A stretch of 42,127 nt of DNA from contig JACPXZ010000023.1 of assembly GCA_016196225.1 (NCBI GenBank), positions 1 through 42,127 on the forward strand. The letters are read 5' to 3'. The notes beneath the pieces are model-generated. The model worked only from the letters and a program-made list of their open reading frames with translations, did no database searches and had not been told where the DNA came from. The stretch is from Candidatus Peregrinibacteria bacterium (GTDB taxonomy: Bacteria > Patescibacteriota > Gracilibacteria > Peribacterales > Peribacteraceae). Below are positions 1 through 7,911 of the stretch, one piece after another. A program made the position numbers and the translations under genes. Position 1 is the first letter of the stretch; every line of letters starts with the position of its first letter.

Positions 1-96
1 GGTGAGAACATCATTGAATTCACCGCTCCACATCCCGGCAACTTGGCATTTAGCTGTTCAATGGGGATGGTGCGCGTTTCCTTTACTGTTCTTTAA
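1..96 (+). CDS. C-terminal end of a cupredoxin-domain protein (partial)
   Basis: Only the last 31 codons are present; frame 1 reads to TAA at 94-96. The visible tail ends with a phenylalanine followed by SCSMGM and a beta-strand-like RVSFTVL. A Cys-x-Met-Gly-Met segment at the end of a beta-rich tail is what I know from plastocyanin-like domains at the C-terminus of TauE/SafE-type or other copper-trafficking membrane proteins; Cys and Met would be copper ligands. The following genes (HMA protein, Cu+ ATPase, multicopper oxidase) support a copper role. The rest of the protein lies outside the window, so whether it is a TauE/SafE fusion or a stand-alone cupredoxin is undecided. Confidence 0.6.
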   Translation, partial: GENIIEFTAPHPGNLAFSCSMGMVRVSFTVL

Positions 97-117
97 CTAT
101 TTTTCCCCATTTGATAT

Positions 118-258
118 ATGACTTCTCTTAATTGGCAAGATTCTCCCGAAAAAGCTGCGCCTCATCGTGCGACGTTGTCCTCAGGGGACCCCTGGTTTGG
201 TATTTCAGTTGGTCTTATGGGGGTGATCGTGGGATTTATTGTGGGGAATATTCTTTAG
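118..258 (+). CDS. Small single-pass membrane protein, 46 aa, unknown function
   Basis: ATG at 118, TAG at 256-258. A polar N-terminal half (MTSLNWQDSPEKAAPHRA) is followed by a glycine-rich hydrophobic stretch (about residues 28-46, FGISVGLMGVIVGFIVG) that would form one membrane helix near the C-terminus. It sits 21 nt after the cupredoxin-type gene and 20 nt before the HMA gene, on the same strand, so it is probably a member of the copper operon. I do not recognise a family. There is no Shine-Dalgarno sequence before the start. It is too short for strong coding evidence; the tight spacing is the main support. Confidence 0.5.
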   Translation: MTSLNWQDSPEKAAPHRATLSSGDPWFGISVGLMGVIVGFIVGNIL

Positions 259-278
259 TTTTTTAACTTATTTATATT

Positions 279-497
279 ATGCAAACAATGGTATCCATTC
301 CGGGTATTCACTGCGCATCGTGCGCGGCGATGATCAAAGACGTGAGTGCGGATTTTCCACAAGTGAAGAATGTCACTATTGATATAGGTACCAAGAACGT
401 CACTATGGAACATAATGACGAGTTTGATCTTTCTGCTTGGACAAAGGAGATCGAATCGCTCGGCGATACGTATAAAGTCCAGCCTTCGTCCGCCTGA
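279..497 (+). CDS. HMA-domain copper chaperone-like protein, 72 aa
   Basis: A single heavy-metal-associated domain: the N-terminal strand leads into GIHCASCAAMIKDV (Cys12-x-x-Cys15), the Cu(I)-binding CxxC loop of CopZ/Atx1-type chaperones, followed by the expected beta-alpha-beta pattern (VKNVTIDIGTKNVTMEH). It lies 33 nt upstream of the P-type ATPase, which has its own HMA domain, so the likely role is delivering Cu+ to that pump. The last codons and the TGA stop are supplied by a palindromic repeat (489-503), so the natural C-terminus may have been replaced. Size matches CopZ-type proteins (about 65-75 aa). Confidence 0.8.
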   Translation: MQTMVSIPGIHCASCAAMIKDVSADFPQVKNVTIDIGTKNVTMEHNDEFDLSAWTKEIESLGDTYKVQPSSA

Positions 498-512
498 GGC
501 GGACTACGGCCG
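485..512 (+). repeat. Palindromic repeat forming the 3' end of the HMA gene
   Basis: Perfect inverted repeat TCCGCC-TGA-GGCGGA at 489-503 inside a longer CTTCGTCCGCC...GGACTACGG context. The central TGA is the stop codon of the upstream HMA gene and the element fills most of the gap to copA. It resembles the short palindromes inside rsmA and uvrD in this window. Confidence 0.6.
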
Positions 513-530
513 GCAAGTCACCCTCCGTTT

Positions 531-2849
531 ATGTCTTCTCAGATTACTCTCTCTATCACCGGCATGCACTGTGCCAGTTGCAGTGCGCTCATCACCCGCA
601 AGCTTAAGAAGACTGCAGGGGTTGAAGAAGCGAATGTAAATTATGGCGCGAATAAAGCACGCATTCGCTTCGATCCTGCGCAAGTCAATGAACAAGGTCT
701 CATCGCCGCCGTGAAGGCAGCGGGATACGGTGCTGTGATGGCCAATGAGCAGGACAGGGAAGCGGAGCAGAAGCGGAGGCTTGGGGAGATCGCCACCTAC
801 CGCTGGAAGTTCTGGACAGGACTTACTCTGAGTCTCCCCATGCTCGGTTTTATGATTGTCTCATTTTTTCCGAACTCTCCCCTCCATGAGGTGCTTCTTC
901 CGTACATGGGCTTTCTCTCACTCCTCCTTGCAACACCAGTCCAATTCTGGCTCGGCTACGGGTTCTACCGCGGCTTCTGGTCGAGTCTCAAGATGGGCAC
1001 CTTCAGCATGGACAGTCTCATCGCGATCGGGACGTCCACAGCATACTTCTATAGTCTCTGGAACTTCATTGTTCATATCCTCGAGCACGGATCGCTCCTT
1101 GGAGAAGTGCACGATCTGTATTTCGAGGTGGCGGCATTGCTCATCACATTTGTGCTTCTTGGGAAATGGCTGGAGGCACGCGCGAAAGGTTCCACCAGTG
1201 AAGCGATCCAAAAACTCATGGGACTCCAGGCGAAGACTGCGCGCATTCTCAAAGACGGGAGAACATTGGATATTCCCATCGAAGAAGTACAAGTCGGGGA
1301 CACCGTCATTGTCCGTCCCGGTGAAAAAGTCCCTGTTGATGGCATGGTAACGAGGGGGTTAACATCCATTGATGAATCAATGCTTACCGGTGAAAGTATT
1401 CCAGTGGAAAAGAAAGAGGGTGACAAGGTCTTCGGGGCGACGATGAATGGGCACGGGAGTATTGAATTCCGTGCGGAGAAAGTCGGGAGTGAGACCGCGC
1501 TCGCGCAGATCATCCGGTTTGTCGAAGATGCGCAGGGCTCTAAAGCACCCATTCAAGCCTTCGCCGACTGGGTGTCTTCGTGGTTTGTCCCCGCGGTGAT
1601 CGGGATCGCGATCCTCACTTTTGTGATTTGGTGGTTGCTCGGTGCTGAGCTGACATTCGCGCTCCTTGCTTTTGTTTCGGTCATCGTGATTGCCTGTCCG
1701 TGCGCGCTCGGCCTCGCGACTCCCACAAGCATCATGGTCGCAACGGGCAAAGGTGCGGAGTATGGCATCCTCATTCGCGGTGGCGAACCATTAGAGGCTG
1801 CCTGCAAGATCAATACCATCATCTTCGACAAGACGGGGACATTAAGTAAGGGGAGACCGGAGGTGACGAACGTCATTGCTTTTGGAGGATCGAAAGACAA
1901 TGTGTTGAGCATTGCTGCGAGTTTGGAGCAAGGCTCTGAGCATCCTCTCGCCGAGAGTATCGTCAATCATGCGAAGGAGAAGGGAACGACACTCACTGCC
2001 GCCGAACGTTTCAAGGCAATTCCAGGCCACGGCGTGGAAGGGGAGATCGATAGCAAGACGTACTTCCTCGGCAACCGCAAACTTATGCAGAAGATCACCG
2101 TCTCCACACTGGAAGCGGAAGAGCAGATGCAGACACTTGAGGATGAGGGGAAGACCGCGATGCTCCTTGCTGACGAGAAGCACATTCTCGGCATCGTCGC
2201 CGTTGCCGACACTCTCAAAGAGACTTCCACAGAGGCAGTCCAGCGGCTCAAAGCGATGGGGATCGAAGTGTACATGATCACGGGAGACAACAAGCGGACG
2301 GCCCATGCACTCGCGCGGGAAGCAGGGATCGAGAATGTCCTTGCGGAGGTATTGCCGGAAGATAAGGCGAACGAAGTAAAAAAGCTGCAATCCGCAGGGA
2401 AGAAGGTGGCGATGGTCGGTGATGGGATCAACGACAGTCCCGCTTTGGCACAGAGTGATCTTGGGATTGCGATGGGGTCTGGGACTGACATCGCGATGGA
2501 GACTGGTGGGATTGTGCTGGTGAAAAATGATCTTCGGGATGTCGTGACGGCAATTCGCTTAAGTCGCGCAACTGTCGGGAAGATCCACCAAAACATGTTC
2601 TTCGCACTCTTTTACAACATCATCGGCATCCCGATTGCCGCACGCGCCTTCGCTTTTATGGGGATAATCCTGCGTCCAGAACTCGCGGGCCTCGCGATGG
2701 CCTTTAGCTCCGTCTCTGTTGTCACGAACTCGCTCCTCCTCAAAGGATTTCATCCGAAGCGCCGCAATTGGCTCTCGGACATCGCGCCGATCATCATGGC
2801 TGTCGGTTTCACGGCGCTCTTTATCCTCTTTGCCAAGATCAGTTCCTAA
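531..2849 (+). CDS. copA: Cu+-exporting P1B-type ATPase (CopA family)
   Basis: 772 aa, full length for the family. Domains in order: N-terminal HMA domain with GMHCASC (residues 11-17), paired membrane helices, actuator domain with TGES (about 286-289), the transmembrane copper motif CPC within [12 protein letters not shown] (Cys389-Pro-Cys391), phosphorylation motif DKTGT (Asp433), the P1B nucleotide-binding HP pair in GSEHPLAES (about 471), hinge motif [10 protein letters not shown] (about 630), and two C-terminal helices. CPC plus HP marks a P1B-1 Cu+/Ag+ pump that exports the ion from the cytoplasm with ATP. No Shine-Dalgarno sequence precedes the ATG at 531. The upstream HMA chaperone and the multicopper oxidase further on fit one copper detoxification system. 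Confidence 0.95.
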   Translation: MSSQITLSITGMHCASCSALITRKLKKTAGVEEANVNYGANKARIRFDPAQVNEQGLIAAVKAAGYGAVMANEQDREAEQKRRLGEIATYRWKFWTGLTLSLPMLGFMIVSFFPNSPLHEVLLPYMGFLSLLLATPVQFWLGYGFYRGFWSSLKMGTFSMDSLIAIGTSTAYFYSLWNFIVHILEHGSLLGEVHDLYFEVAALLITFVLLGKWLEARAKGSTSEAIQKLMGLQAKTARILKDGRTLDIPIEEVQVGDTVIVRPGEKVPVDGMVTRGLTSIDESMLTGESIPVEKKEGDKVFGATMNGHGSIEFRAEKVGSETALAQIIRFVEDAQGSKAPIQAFADWVSSWFVPAVIGIAILTFVIWWLLGAELTFALLAFVSVIVIACPCALGLATPTSIMVATGKGAEYGILIRGGEPLEAACKINTIIFDKTGTLSKGRPEVTNVIAFGGSKDNVLSIAASLEQGSEHPLAESIVNHAKEKGTTLTAAERFKAIPGHGVEGEIDSKTYFLGNRKLMQKITVSTLEAEEQMQTLEDEGKTAMLLADEKHILGIVAVADTLKETSTEAVQRLKAMGIEVYMITGDNKRTAHALAREAGIENVLAEVLPEDKANEVKKLQSAGKKVAMVGDGINDSPALAQSDLGIAMGSGTDIAMETGGIVLVKNDLRDVVTAIRLSRATVGKIHQNMFFALFYNIIGIPIAARAFAFMGIILRPELAGLAMAFSSVSVVTNSLLLKGFHPKRRNWLSDIAPIIMAVGFTALFILFAKISS

Positions 2850-2855
2850 TTTTCT

Positions 2856-3077
2856 ATGCGCTGCTCCCCCAAACTCTGTATCGGTCTCATTCTCGTTGGC
2901 ATTGGCGGCGCTGCATTGCTCACAGCATCGGGATATGTCAAAGCAGCTTCCCTCATTGCGTTTCTTCCTCTCCTCGCCTGTCCGCTCATGTGCGTTTTCA
3001 TGATGATGTTTGGACACAAATGCGATTATAAAAGTTGTGACAAAAAATCTTCTTCCCGTACCAATGTTCCGAAATAA
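2856..3077 (+). CDS. Small membrane protein, DUF2933-like, 73 aa
   Basis: Starts 6 nt after the copA stop. Two hydrophobic helices (about residues 7-27 and 30-52) end in LLACPLMCVFMMMFGHKC, followed by a Cys/Lys-rich tail. The pattern of hydrophobic residues, then CPLM, then Phe/Met-rich, recalls the DUF2933 family of small membrane proteins often found near heavy-metal resistance genes; this is recalled by eye, not searched. The Met, Cys and His clustered around the second helix could bind soft metals (inference). Close spacing to copA and the lipoprotein gene 17 nt downstream suggests co-transcription. Confidence 0.6.
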   Translation: MRCSPKLCIGLILVGIGGAALLTASGYVKAASLIAFLPLLACPLMCVFMMMFGHKCDYKSCDKKSSSRTNVPK

Positions 3078-3094
3078 TCTTCTTTCTTTTATAT

Positions 3095-3970
3095 ATGCGC
3101 ATGAACCATATCACCATCGGCTTATTCCTTCCTTTCCTCCTCGCAGCGTGTGCCAGTGGTGGAAATCCCGTTGCCTCACTGAAGGCAAGTCACGTCCATG
3201 GTCTTGCGGTGGACCGAGGGGATAGCAATCGCGTCTATCTTGCCACCCATGACGGTCTCTTTACCGTGCAGAACGATACGGATCTGCAGCGAGTTGGGAG
3301 CAGCCGTGACGATTTTATGGGGTTCTCCCCGCACCCCTCGGATCCGAACATCCTCTTCAGTAGCGGTCACCCGAAGGGTGGTGGGAATATCGGCTTCCAG
3401 CGGTCGGAGGATAAAGGAGAACGGTGGAAGAAAATCAGTAATGGGAATCCCGCAGGTCCCGCGGACTTCCATGCGATGATGGTGCATCCGGCAAACCCCA
3501 ATCACATGTACGGTTGGTATAAGCTCCGCGTCCACCGCTCGCTTGATGGGGGGGAGACTTGGACGGTTCTCCCGAAGCAACCGCCAGAAGTCTTAAGTTT
3601 TGCCGGTGATCCGCGTAATGAGAATGTCGTCTATATCGGGACGATCGGCGATCTTCTCATGAGTACGGACAAGGGGGAGTCGTGGACAAGTATGACAAGC
3701 GTGTTCGCAAATGATGTCGTATTCGATGTCGAGGTGGATGCATCAACTGGTGACCTCTTCCTCGCGACGAGAGATAGTGGCATTGAACGTGTCTCACGAG
3801 GATCGGAGGGTGGGACAATCGTCGAGGTTATGGGGAAACTCCCGGATGGCGACGTACCGCAGCATCTCGCGCTTGATCCGAAGAATCCGCAGATCATGTA
3901 CGCCTTCGGGAAGTCTCATACGCTCTACAAATCGACGGATGGGGGGAAGACGTGGCAGAAAATCCTCTAA
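3095..3970 (+). CDS. F510_1955-type BNR-repeat lipoprotein
   Basis: 291 aa. Lipoprotein signal: a hydrophobic run ending in LLAAC (lipobox, Cys near residue 19), so it should be anchored outside the membrane. The mature part starts with SHVHGLAVD and carries repeated BNR/Asp-box segments (SEDKGERWKKI, SLDGGETWTVL, STDKGESWTSM, STDGGKTWQKI), indicating a sialidase-like beta-propeller. I recognise this as the F510_1955 'glycosylhydrolase' family, which I recall next to copper genes; no enzyme activity is implied by the repeats alone. It is downstream of copA and its DUF2933-like neighbour. Confidence 0.75.
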   Translation: MRMNHITIGLFLPFLLAACASGGNPVASLKASHVHGLAVDRGDSNRVYLATHDGLFTVQNDTDLQRVGSSRDDFMGFSPHPSDPNILFSSGHPKGGGNIGFQRSEDKGERWKKISNGNPAGPADFHAMMVHPANPNHMYGWYKLRVHRSLDGGETWTVLPKQPPEVLSFAGDPRNENVVYIGTIGDLLMSTDKGESWTSMTSVFANDVVFDVEVDASTGDLFLATRDSGIERVSRGSEGGTIVEVMGKLPDGDVPQHLALDPKNPQIMYAFGKSHTLYKSTDGGKTWQKIL

Positions 3971-4025
3971 CGTCTCTCTCTGTAGTCGTTCTTTTTTTAT
4001 TTTTTATTCTTTCCCCCCATTCTCT

Positions 4026-4274
4026 ATGTCCACCTTCGAGGTCATCTCCGCCGATTGTCCTCTGTGTAGGACAACTCTTCATGTGCTGCGTTCCGCTATC
4101 GAAAAGCGAGGATGCGGCTGCAAGGTCGTCGAGCATCGTTGCCAAGGCGATGAGTGCTGCGAGCCTGCGAAGAGCCATGATGTGAAAGCGGTCCCCACCA
4201 TCATGCGAGATGGTATGATCGTTCACGTCGGGAAGCTCACAGAAAAAGAAGCAGAAGCTCTCCTTCCTGCATGA
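4026..4274 (+). CDS. Thioredoxin/glutaredoxin-like redox protein, 82 aa
   Basis: The start MSTFEVISADCPLCRTTLHVL has a CPLC motif (Cys11, Cys14) where a thioredoxin-fold active site belongs, followed by a helix and, near residue 57, the cis-proline segment VPTIMRDG typical of the fold. It also has extra cysteines (RGCGC at 29-32 and DECCEP at 43-46), unusual for a plain thioredoxin and possibly metal-binding. The ATG at 4026 is chosen because the upstream reading frame overlaps the lipoprotein gene and looks non-coding. Its stop overlaps the next start (ATGA at 4271), so the two are translationally coupled. Likely role: thiol redox or metal handling in the copper cluster. Confidence 0.65.
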   Translation: MSTFEVISADCPLCRTTLHVLRSAIEKRGCGCKVVEHRCQGDECCEPAKSHDVKAVPTIMRDGMIVHVGKLTEKEAEALLPA

Positions 4275-4474
4275 TTGCCACGATCACCTGTCCCAAATGT
4301 GGCAAACAGTCGCAGGCACACATCCCTACAGATCAGTGCCAGTACTTCTACGTCTGTCCCCACTGCAAAACGAGGCTTAAATCAAAGGGGGAGGACTGCT
4401 GTGTGTTCTGTAGTTATGGAGATCGAAAATGCGGGAGACGAGATAATCCTAGGCGATTATCCCTTGAAAGCTAG
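4271..4474 (+). CDS. GDCCVxC-domain (Cys form of a selenoprotein family), altered C-terminus
   Basis: 67 aa. CPKCGK and CPHCK form a zinc-ribbon-like pair in the first half, followed by GEDCCVFCSYGDRKC, which matches the GDCCVxC '(seleno)protein' family that I recall near mercury/copper genes; here all positions are cysteine. The family normally ends in a short CPP-type tail, but this protein continues with GRRDNPRRLSLES. The change falls right at the boundary with the restriction-modification insert, whose endonuclease stop shares the same CTAG (4471-4474), so the end may have been remodelled by insertion. Biochemical function unknown. Confidence 0.7.
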   Translation: MIATITCPKCGKQSQAHIPTDQCQYFYVCPHCKTRLKSKGEDCCVFCSYGDRKCGRRDNPRRLSLES

Positions 4475-5001
4475 GTAAATGCTTTAGTGAAATCTTTGAT
4501 TACTCTCCCAAACTTTGCAATGGGTATGAGATCGTTCGGTTTTTTCGTCAATTTGTATGAAGCATTCGCACCTTTTTCCATTGTGACAAGGCTCCCAGCT
4601 TTTCCAGTTACTACGTCTGCTTTAGACCAAACGCGAAAATACAATTTATTGGGAGTAACACCTAAGCATAAAAGAGCATCATATGGTCTATGGTATCTCA
4701 CATGATTAAACTGAAAACTTCCGCTAACATCTTCAGTCGCAGTCTTTAGCTCAAACTTAACATCATCAATTTCAATATCCCACGGACTCTGGCTTAGCCT
4801 TGTTTTATCTTTTTTCATGGGAAACTTACATTTGACCGAAAGAGCATTGCAAAGGCTCTCGATAAAATCTTGACCTACAGAACCAACTTTAGTATTTGAA
4901 ATTGTTTTTATTCCAATAAAAGCACCTGCACCCCATTTAGGATTATCTTTATTGTTTTCCAAGGCTTCGATAAATAATCGTTGGTAGTCAATATCAGGCA
5001 T
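4471..5001 (-). CDS. Type II restriction endonuclease, PD-(D/E)xK fold
   Basis: 176 aa. A PD-(D/E)xK core is visible: Glu48 in the helix GQDFIESL, then PWDIEIDDVKFELK giving Asp75, Glu84 and Lys86 as candidate metal and catalytic residues. The short length and position directly after an adenine methyltransferase (8-nt overlap, 4994-5001) make this the endonuclease of a type II pair. The region is visibly more A+T-rich than its flanks, which suggests acquisition. The recognition site cannot be told from sequence. It ends tail to tail with the GDCCVxC gene at a shared CTAG. Confidence 0.75.
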   Translation of the reverse strand: MPDIDYQRLFIEALENNKDNPKWGAGAFIGIKTISNTKVGSVGQDFIESLCNALSVKCKFPMKKDKTRLSQSPWDIEIDDVKFELKTATEDVSGSFQFNHVRYHRPYDALLCLGVTPNKLYFRVWSKADVVTGKAGSLVTMEKGANASYKLTKKPNDLIPIAKFGRVIKDFTKAFT

Positions 5002-5917
5002 ACAGATGGGAATGATCGAGCAATGCCATCTTGATATGGTACATAGAAATGTGCCGACAGTTATGCGCCGCTAGATTGCTGTACTCATTCCAGTTGATAT
5101 TTTTTAGTATGCTGTGAATCATCTTCTGATGTTTTTTGAAAATTATTCCATAGCCGCATCCGTACCTTACTTCCGAAAAGCTACGCACAAGCACTGGATG
5201 ATCCCCAAAATACGTTCGCTGAATGAACGTATTGCAATCTTGAATTTTCTTCATGCCGCACAATCTTTCTTTTCGTAGATCAACTGTGAATAAATCCACA
5301 AATTCATCACATACGCTCAGATCAGGTTTCGGCGGCATCATTCCTTTTTCCCAGATTTGCCATAGAGCATTGATGTTCATTGTTTCTCCATTAGGAGAAA
5401 TGAAAATATCGTGTGGCAATCTTTCTGAATGAACCAGTCTCATTCCTTCCACTCTATGTTTGGGACTACCCTTGCCATCACTTTGAAACGACATCGGAAG
5501 AATGAAACCTGCATAGTCGCAAAACTCTGCAATCTTGTTCATAAACGAAAGGGCAAGCCATCCTCTATATCCAAAGGGCGGATTGCCTATTGCGATGAAC
5601 CTCCCCTTCCTCGGCGGTTCCCATGTCAGAAAATCATGTTGTATATATTCAGGGCGAAATTGCTCGACATCAATTCCTATTTTCTTTTGTGGAAGGAGAT
5701 CAAAAAATGCGCCGGTGCCTGCGCTTGGCTCTACAAAGGTAAAATCAGCAAGTGACACTTTTTTCTTTTGCAAAAACTTCTGAAATGAAAACCAACAATA
5801 ATCAGCCATTTCGGGCAATGTATTGTATTGATCTAATCCAATTTCTCTTCCGCGAACCCAATCAGGAATGCGATGAGTGAGTTCCCAAGCCTTATTTCTA
5901 ATCATGGTGGCATTCAT
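4994..5917 (-). CDS. Type II DNA (adenine-N6 or cytosine-N4) methyltransferase
   Basis: 307 aa. SAM-binding motif I is EPSAGTGAF (63-71) and catalytic motif IV is NPPF (112-115), in the order I then IV with the putative target-recognition region C-terminal, as in gamma-class amino-methyltransferases. NPPF fits methylation of an exocyclic amino group, usually adenine N6. It is first in a two-gene operon and overlaps the endonuclease start by 8 nt, so both come from one transcript and the nuclease is probably coupled to methylase translation. The promoter region upstream carries an operator nearly identical in layout to that of lexA (5963-5991). Confidence 0.85.
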   Translation of the reverse strand: MNATMIRNKAWELTHRIPDWVRGREIGLDQYNTLPEMADYCWFSFQKFLQKKKVSLADFTFVEPSAGTGAFFDLLPQKKIGIDVEQFRPEYIQHDFLTWEPPRKGRFIAIGNPPFGYRGWLALSFMNKIAEFCDYAGFILPMSFQSDGKGSPKHRVEGMRLVHSERLPHDIFISPNGETMNINALWQIWEKGMMPPKPDLSVCDEFVDLFTVDLRKERLCGMKKIQDCNTFIQRTYFGDHPVLVRSFSEVRYGCGYGIIFKKHQKMIHSILKNINWNEYSNLAAHNCRHISMYHIKMALLDHSHLYA

Positions 5918-5962
5918 AACACCCTAAGAGTATCCTGAATTAGGAGATCAGGATAGCCATTT

Positions 5963-5991
5963 ACACACTATAGGTGTACGAATGTCCACTT
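5963..5991 (-). promoter_or_regulatory. LexA-like operator and promoter of the restriction-modification operon
   Basis: Read on the - strand: CATTCGTACACC directly followed by TATAGT (5972-5967), a good -10. Aligned to the lexA promoter (27645-27673) without gaps, 22 of 29 positions are identical, including the GTGTAC half-site and the TAGG core, with the same orientation and the same placement relative to the -10. The -35 region (CTTTAA) is weak. The methyltransferase ATG lies about 50 nt downstream. Binding by this cell's LexA is inferred. Confidence 0.6.
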
Positions 5992-6051
5992 AAAGTGTTA
6001 CCTATCTACATATGCCTGAGAAATTCACAGACGCAAGGGGAGGAAAGTATC

Positions 6052-6089
6052 TACCCCTAGTCATCAAGGGGTAATCATCTTGTTATAAT
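6052..6089 (+). promoter_or_regulatory. Promoter region of the multicopper oxidase with a TACCCC/GGGGTA inverted repeat
   Basis: TACCCC (6052-6057) and GGGGTA (6068-6073) form an inverted repeat with a 10-nt spacer, just before a consensus -10 TATAAT (6084-6089). TACCCC/GGGGTA arms recall CsoR-type copper operators, though their spacing is usually shorter. No convincing -35 is seen, which would fit an activated or occluded promoter. No regulator gene is in the window. Confidence 0.4.
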
Positions 6090-6145
6090 GTTGTGATAAA
6101 GCCAGGAAAATGCGCTATGTTTCTCGGTATTCTTCTCCGCAGACG

Positions 6146-7708
6146 ATGAACAAAGTCCTCATCCCCCTTTTCGGGAGTATTCTCCTTCTCTCTGCCTGTA
6201 CCGGTGGTGGGTATCGATACAACGATCAGGGGTTTAGTGAACTCCCGCAAGCGGAGACGACAAAAATTATGGAAGTGAACGATGGTGAAACCATTACCCT
6301 CAATCCGGGTTTTGTGCGGAAGTCTGTCGATGGGAAGGAGTTTGCGATGTATGCGTATAACGGCCAAATTCCTGGACCAACACTTAAAGTGGAGCAAGGT
6401 TCAACGTTTACGGTCCAGGTGACCGATGGATTATATGTCCCGACGACGATTCACTGGCATGGGATACGTCTTGCCAATGCGAATGACGGGGTACCGGATG
6501 TCACTCAAAAGGCGATCGAACCCGGTGCATCATTCACCTATACCGTGACGGTGCCTGATGAAGGGATGTTTTGGTATCACCCGCATGTGCGCGAAGATTT
6601 GCAACAGGACATGGGACTGTATGGCAATCTCTGGGTTACTCCAAAGAAAGATAATCTCTACAATCCGGTGAATCGTGAGGAAGTCGTTATTCTCGATGAT
6701 CTGCTCCTCGATGGAGATCGACCGACTCCCTATGGCAAAGAGGAGGCAAACTTTGCGCTCATGGGACGGTTTGGGAACACGATGCTGATCAATGGACAGG
6801 AACGATACGCGTTATCGGTTGCCCGTGGGTCGGTCGTTCGTTTTTATCTTACCAATGCCGCAAATACACGGACATTCAATGTGCGTTTTACTGGCGCACG
6901 GATGAAGTTGGTTGGTGGAGATGTTGGGAGAACTGAGCGTGAAGAATTTTTAGAGAGTGTCATTCTCTCTCCATCGGAACGGGCAATTATTGAAGTGTTT
7001 TTTGATAAAGCAGGAACGTTCATCCTGGAACACCGAACACCAGAAAAAGTAATAGCTCTCGGAACAATCATAGTGACTGATACGGTCGTCTCACCTTCGT
7101 ATGCGACTTCCTTTATTCAGCCGACACAGAACAGTGATGTGATTGCCGATATCAAAAAATTCCGTTCATATGTTGATAAACCAGTCGACAAGATCATTCA
7201 CCTCTCAGTCGAATCGACGATGGCACGGATGATGCAAGGCGGCGGACATGGGGGAGGACATGGAGGATCGGCTGCGAAACCGGAGAATGATGAGGAAATT
7301 GAATGGGAAGACCCTATGCCGCATCAAAATTCGATGTCGACGAAACATAATACCAAGTGGAAGTTTATCGATGAGGCTTCCGCAGCCGAAAACATGGACA
7401 TCGCTTACAACGTCAAGGTTGGTGACAAGGTGAAAATCCGTTTGGTGAATGACGAGGAGACTGATGGTTCTGATCATCCCATGCAGCACCCGATCCACTT
7501 CCACGGGCAACGATTTTTGGTGTTATCGGTGAATGGAGAGAAGAATGAGAATTTCGTCTGGAAAGACACCGTACTCGTTCCGAAGGACGCGATCGTGGAC
7601 ATCCTCCTCGACGTGACGAATCCCGGCGACTGGATGTTCCATTGTCATATTGCAGAACACATCAGCAATGGGATGATGGGGATGTTGAAGGTGAAGGGAG
7701 AGAATTAA
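6146..7708 (+). CDS. Multicopper oxidase lipoprotein (CopA/CueO type)
   Basis: 520 aa from the ATG at 6146, chosen because it gives a lipoprotein signal (MNKVLIPLFGSILLLSAC); an earlier ATG at 6110 would add 12 polar residues. Type 2/3 copper ligands: HWHG (103-106) and HPHVRED (145-151), then HPIHFHG (448-454) and HCHIAEHISNGMMGM (499-513), which holds the T1 Cys, His and Met. A His/Gly-rich stretch with Met (GGGHGGGHGG, about 365-376) resembles the metal-binding inserts of Cu(I) oxidases such as CueO. It probably oxidises Cu(I) to Cu(II) outside the membrane, working with the Cu+ pump. It lies on the far side of the restriction-modification insert from the other copper genes. Confidence 0.92.
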   Translation: MNKVLIPLFGSILLLSACTGGGYRYNDQGFSELPQAETTKIMEVNDGETITLNPGFVRKSVDGKEFAMYAYNGQIPGPTLKVEQGSTFTVQVTDGLYVPTTIHWHGIRLANANDGVPDVTQKAIEPGASFTYTVTVPDEGMFWYHPHVREDLQQDMGLYGNLWVTPKKDNLYNPVNREEVVILDDLLLDGDRPTPYGKEEANFALMGRFGNTMLINGQERYALSVARGSVVRFYLTNAANTRTFNVRFTGARMKLVGGDVGRTEREEFLESVILSPSERAIIEVFFDKAGTFILEHRTPEKVIALGTIIVTDTVVSPSYATSFIQPTQNSDVIADIKKFRSYVDKPVDKIIHLSVESTMARMMQGGGHGGGHGGSAAKPENDEEIEWEDPMPHQNSMSTKHNTKWKFIDEASAAENMDIAYNVKVGDKVKIRLVNDEETDGSDHPMQHPIHFHGQRFLVLSVNGEKNENFVWKDTVLVPKDAIVDILLDVTNPGDWMFHCHIAEHISNGMMGMLKVKGEN

Positions 7709-7714
7709 GGTGAG

Positions 7715-7850
7715 AGGCACCCCTCCCTGGATGGGTGCGAGGACTAAGGGGAGGGGGTCCGAAAAGAGAATCGTCAAAACCAATCACACGCCCCCCTCCT
7801 TTATCCTCCCCCAGTGGGGGAGGTACCCCCGTCGGGGGAGGGAAAAATAG
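7715..7850. repeat. G/C-rich palindromic intergenic repeat (copy 1)
   Basis: Contains palindromes around CCTCCCCCAGTGGGGGAGG and CCCCCGTCGGGGGAGGG, plus an AAGGGGAGGGGGTC run (about 7746-7760) facing a CCCCCCTCC run about 40 nt later. Similar blocks occur at 12087-12205, 23940-23967 and 36170-36232. It may fold strongly and act as a transcription stop after the oxidase gene. Confidence 0.65.
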
Positions 7851-7911
7851 GATCTTCATTAGAAAAACCGGGGCTTTTTTAGAAATGAATGATGAGCCAT
7901 GATGAGAGTGT

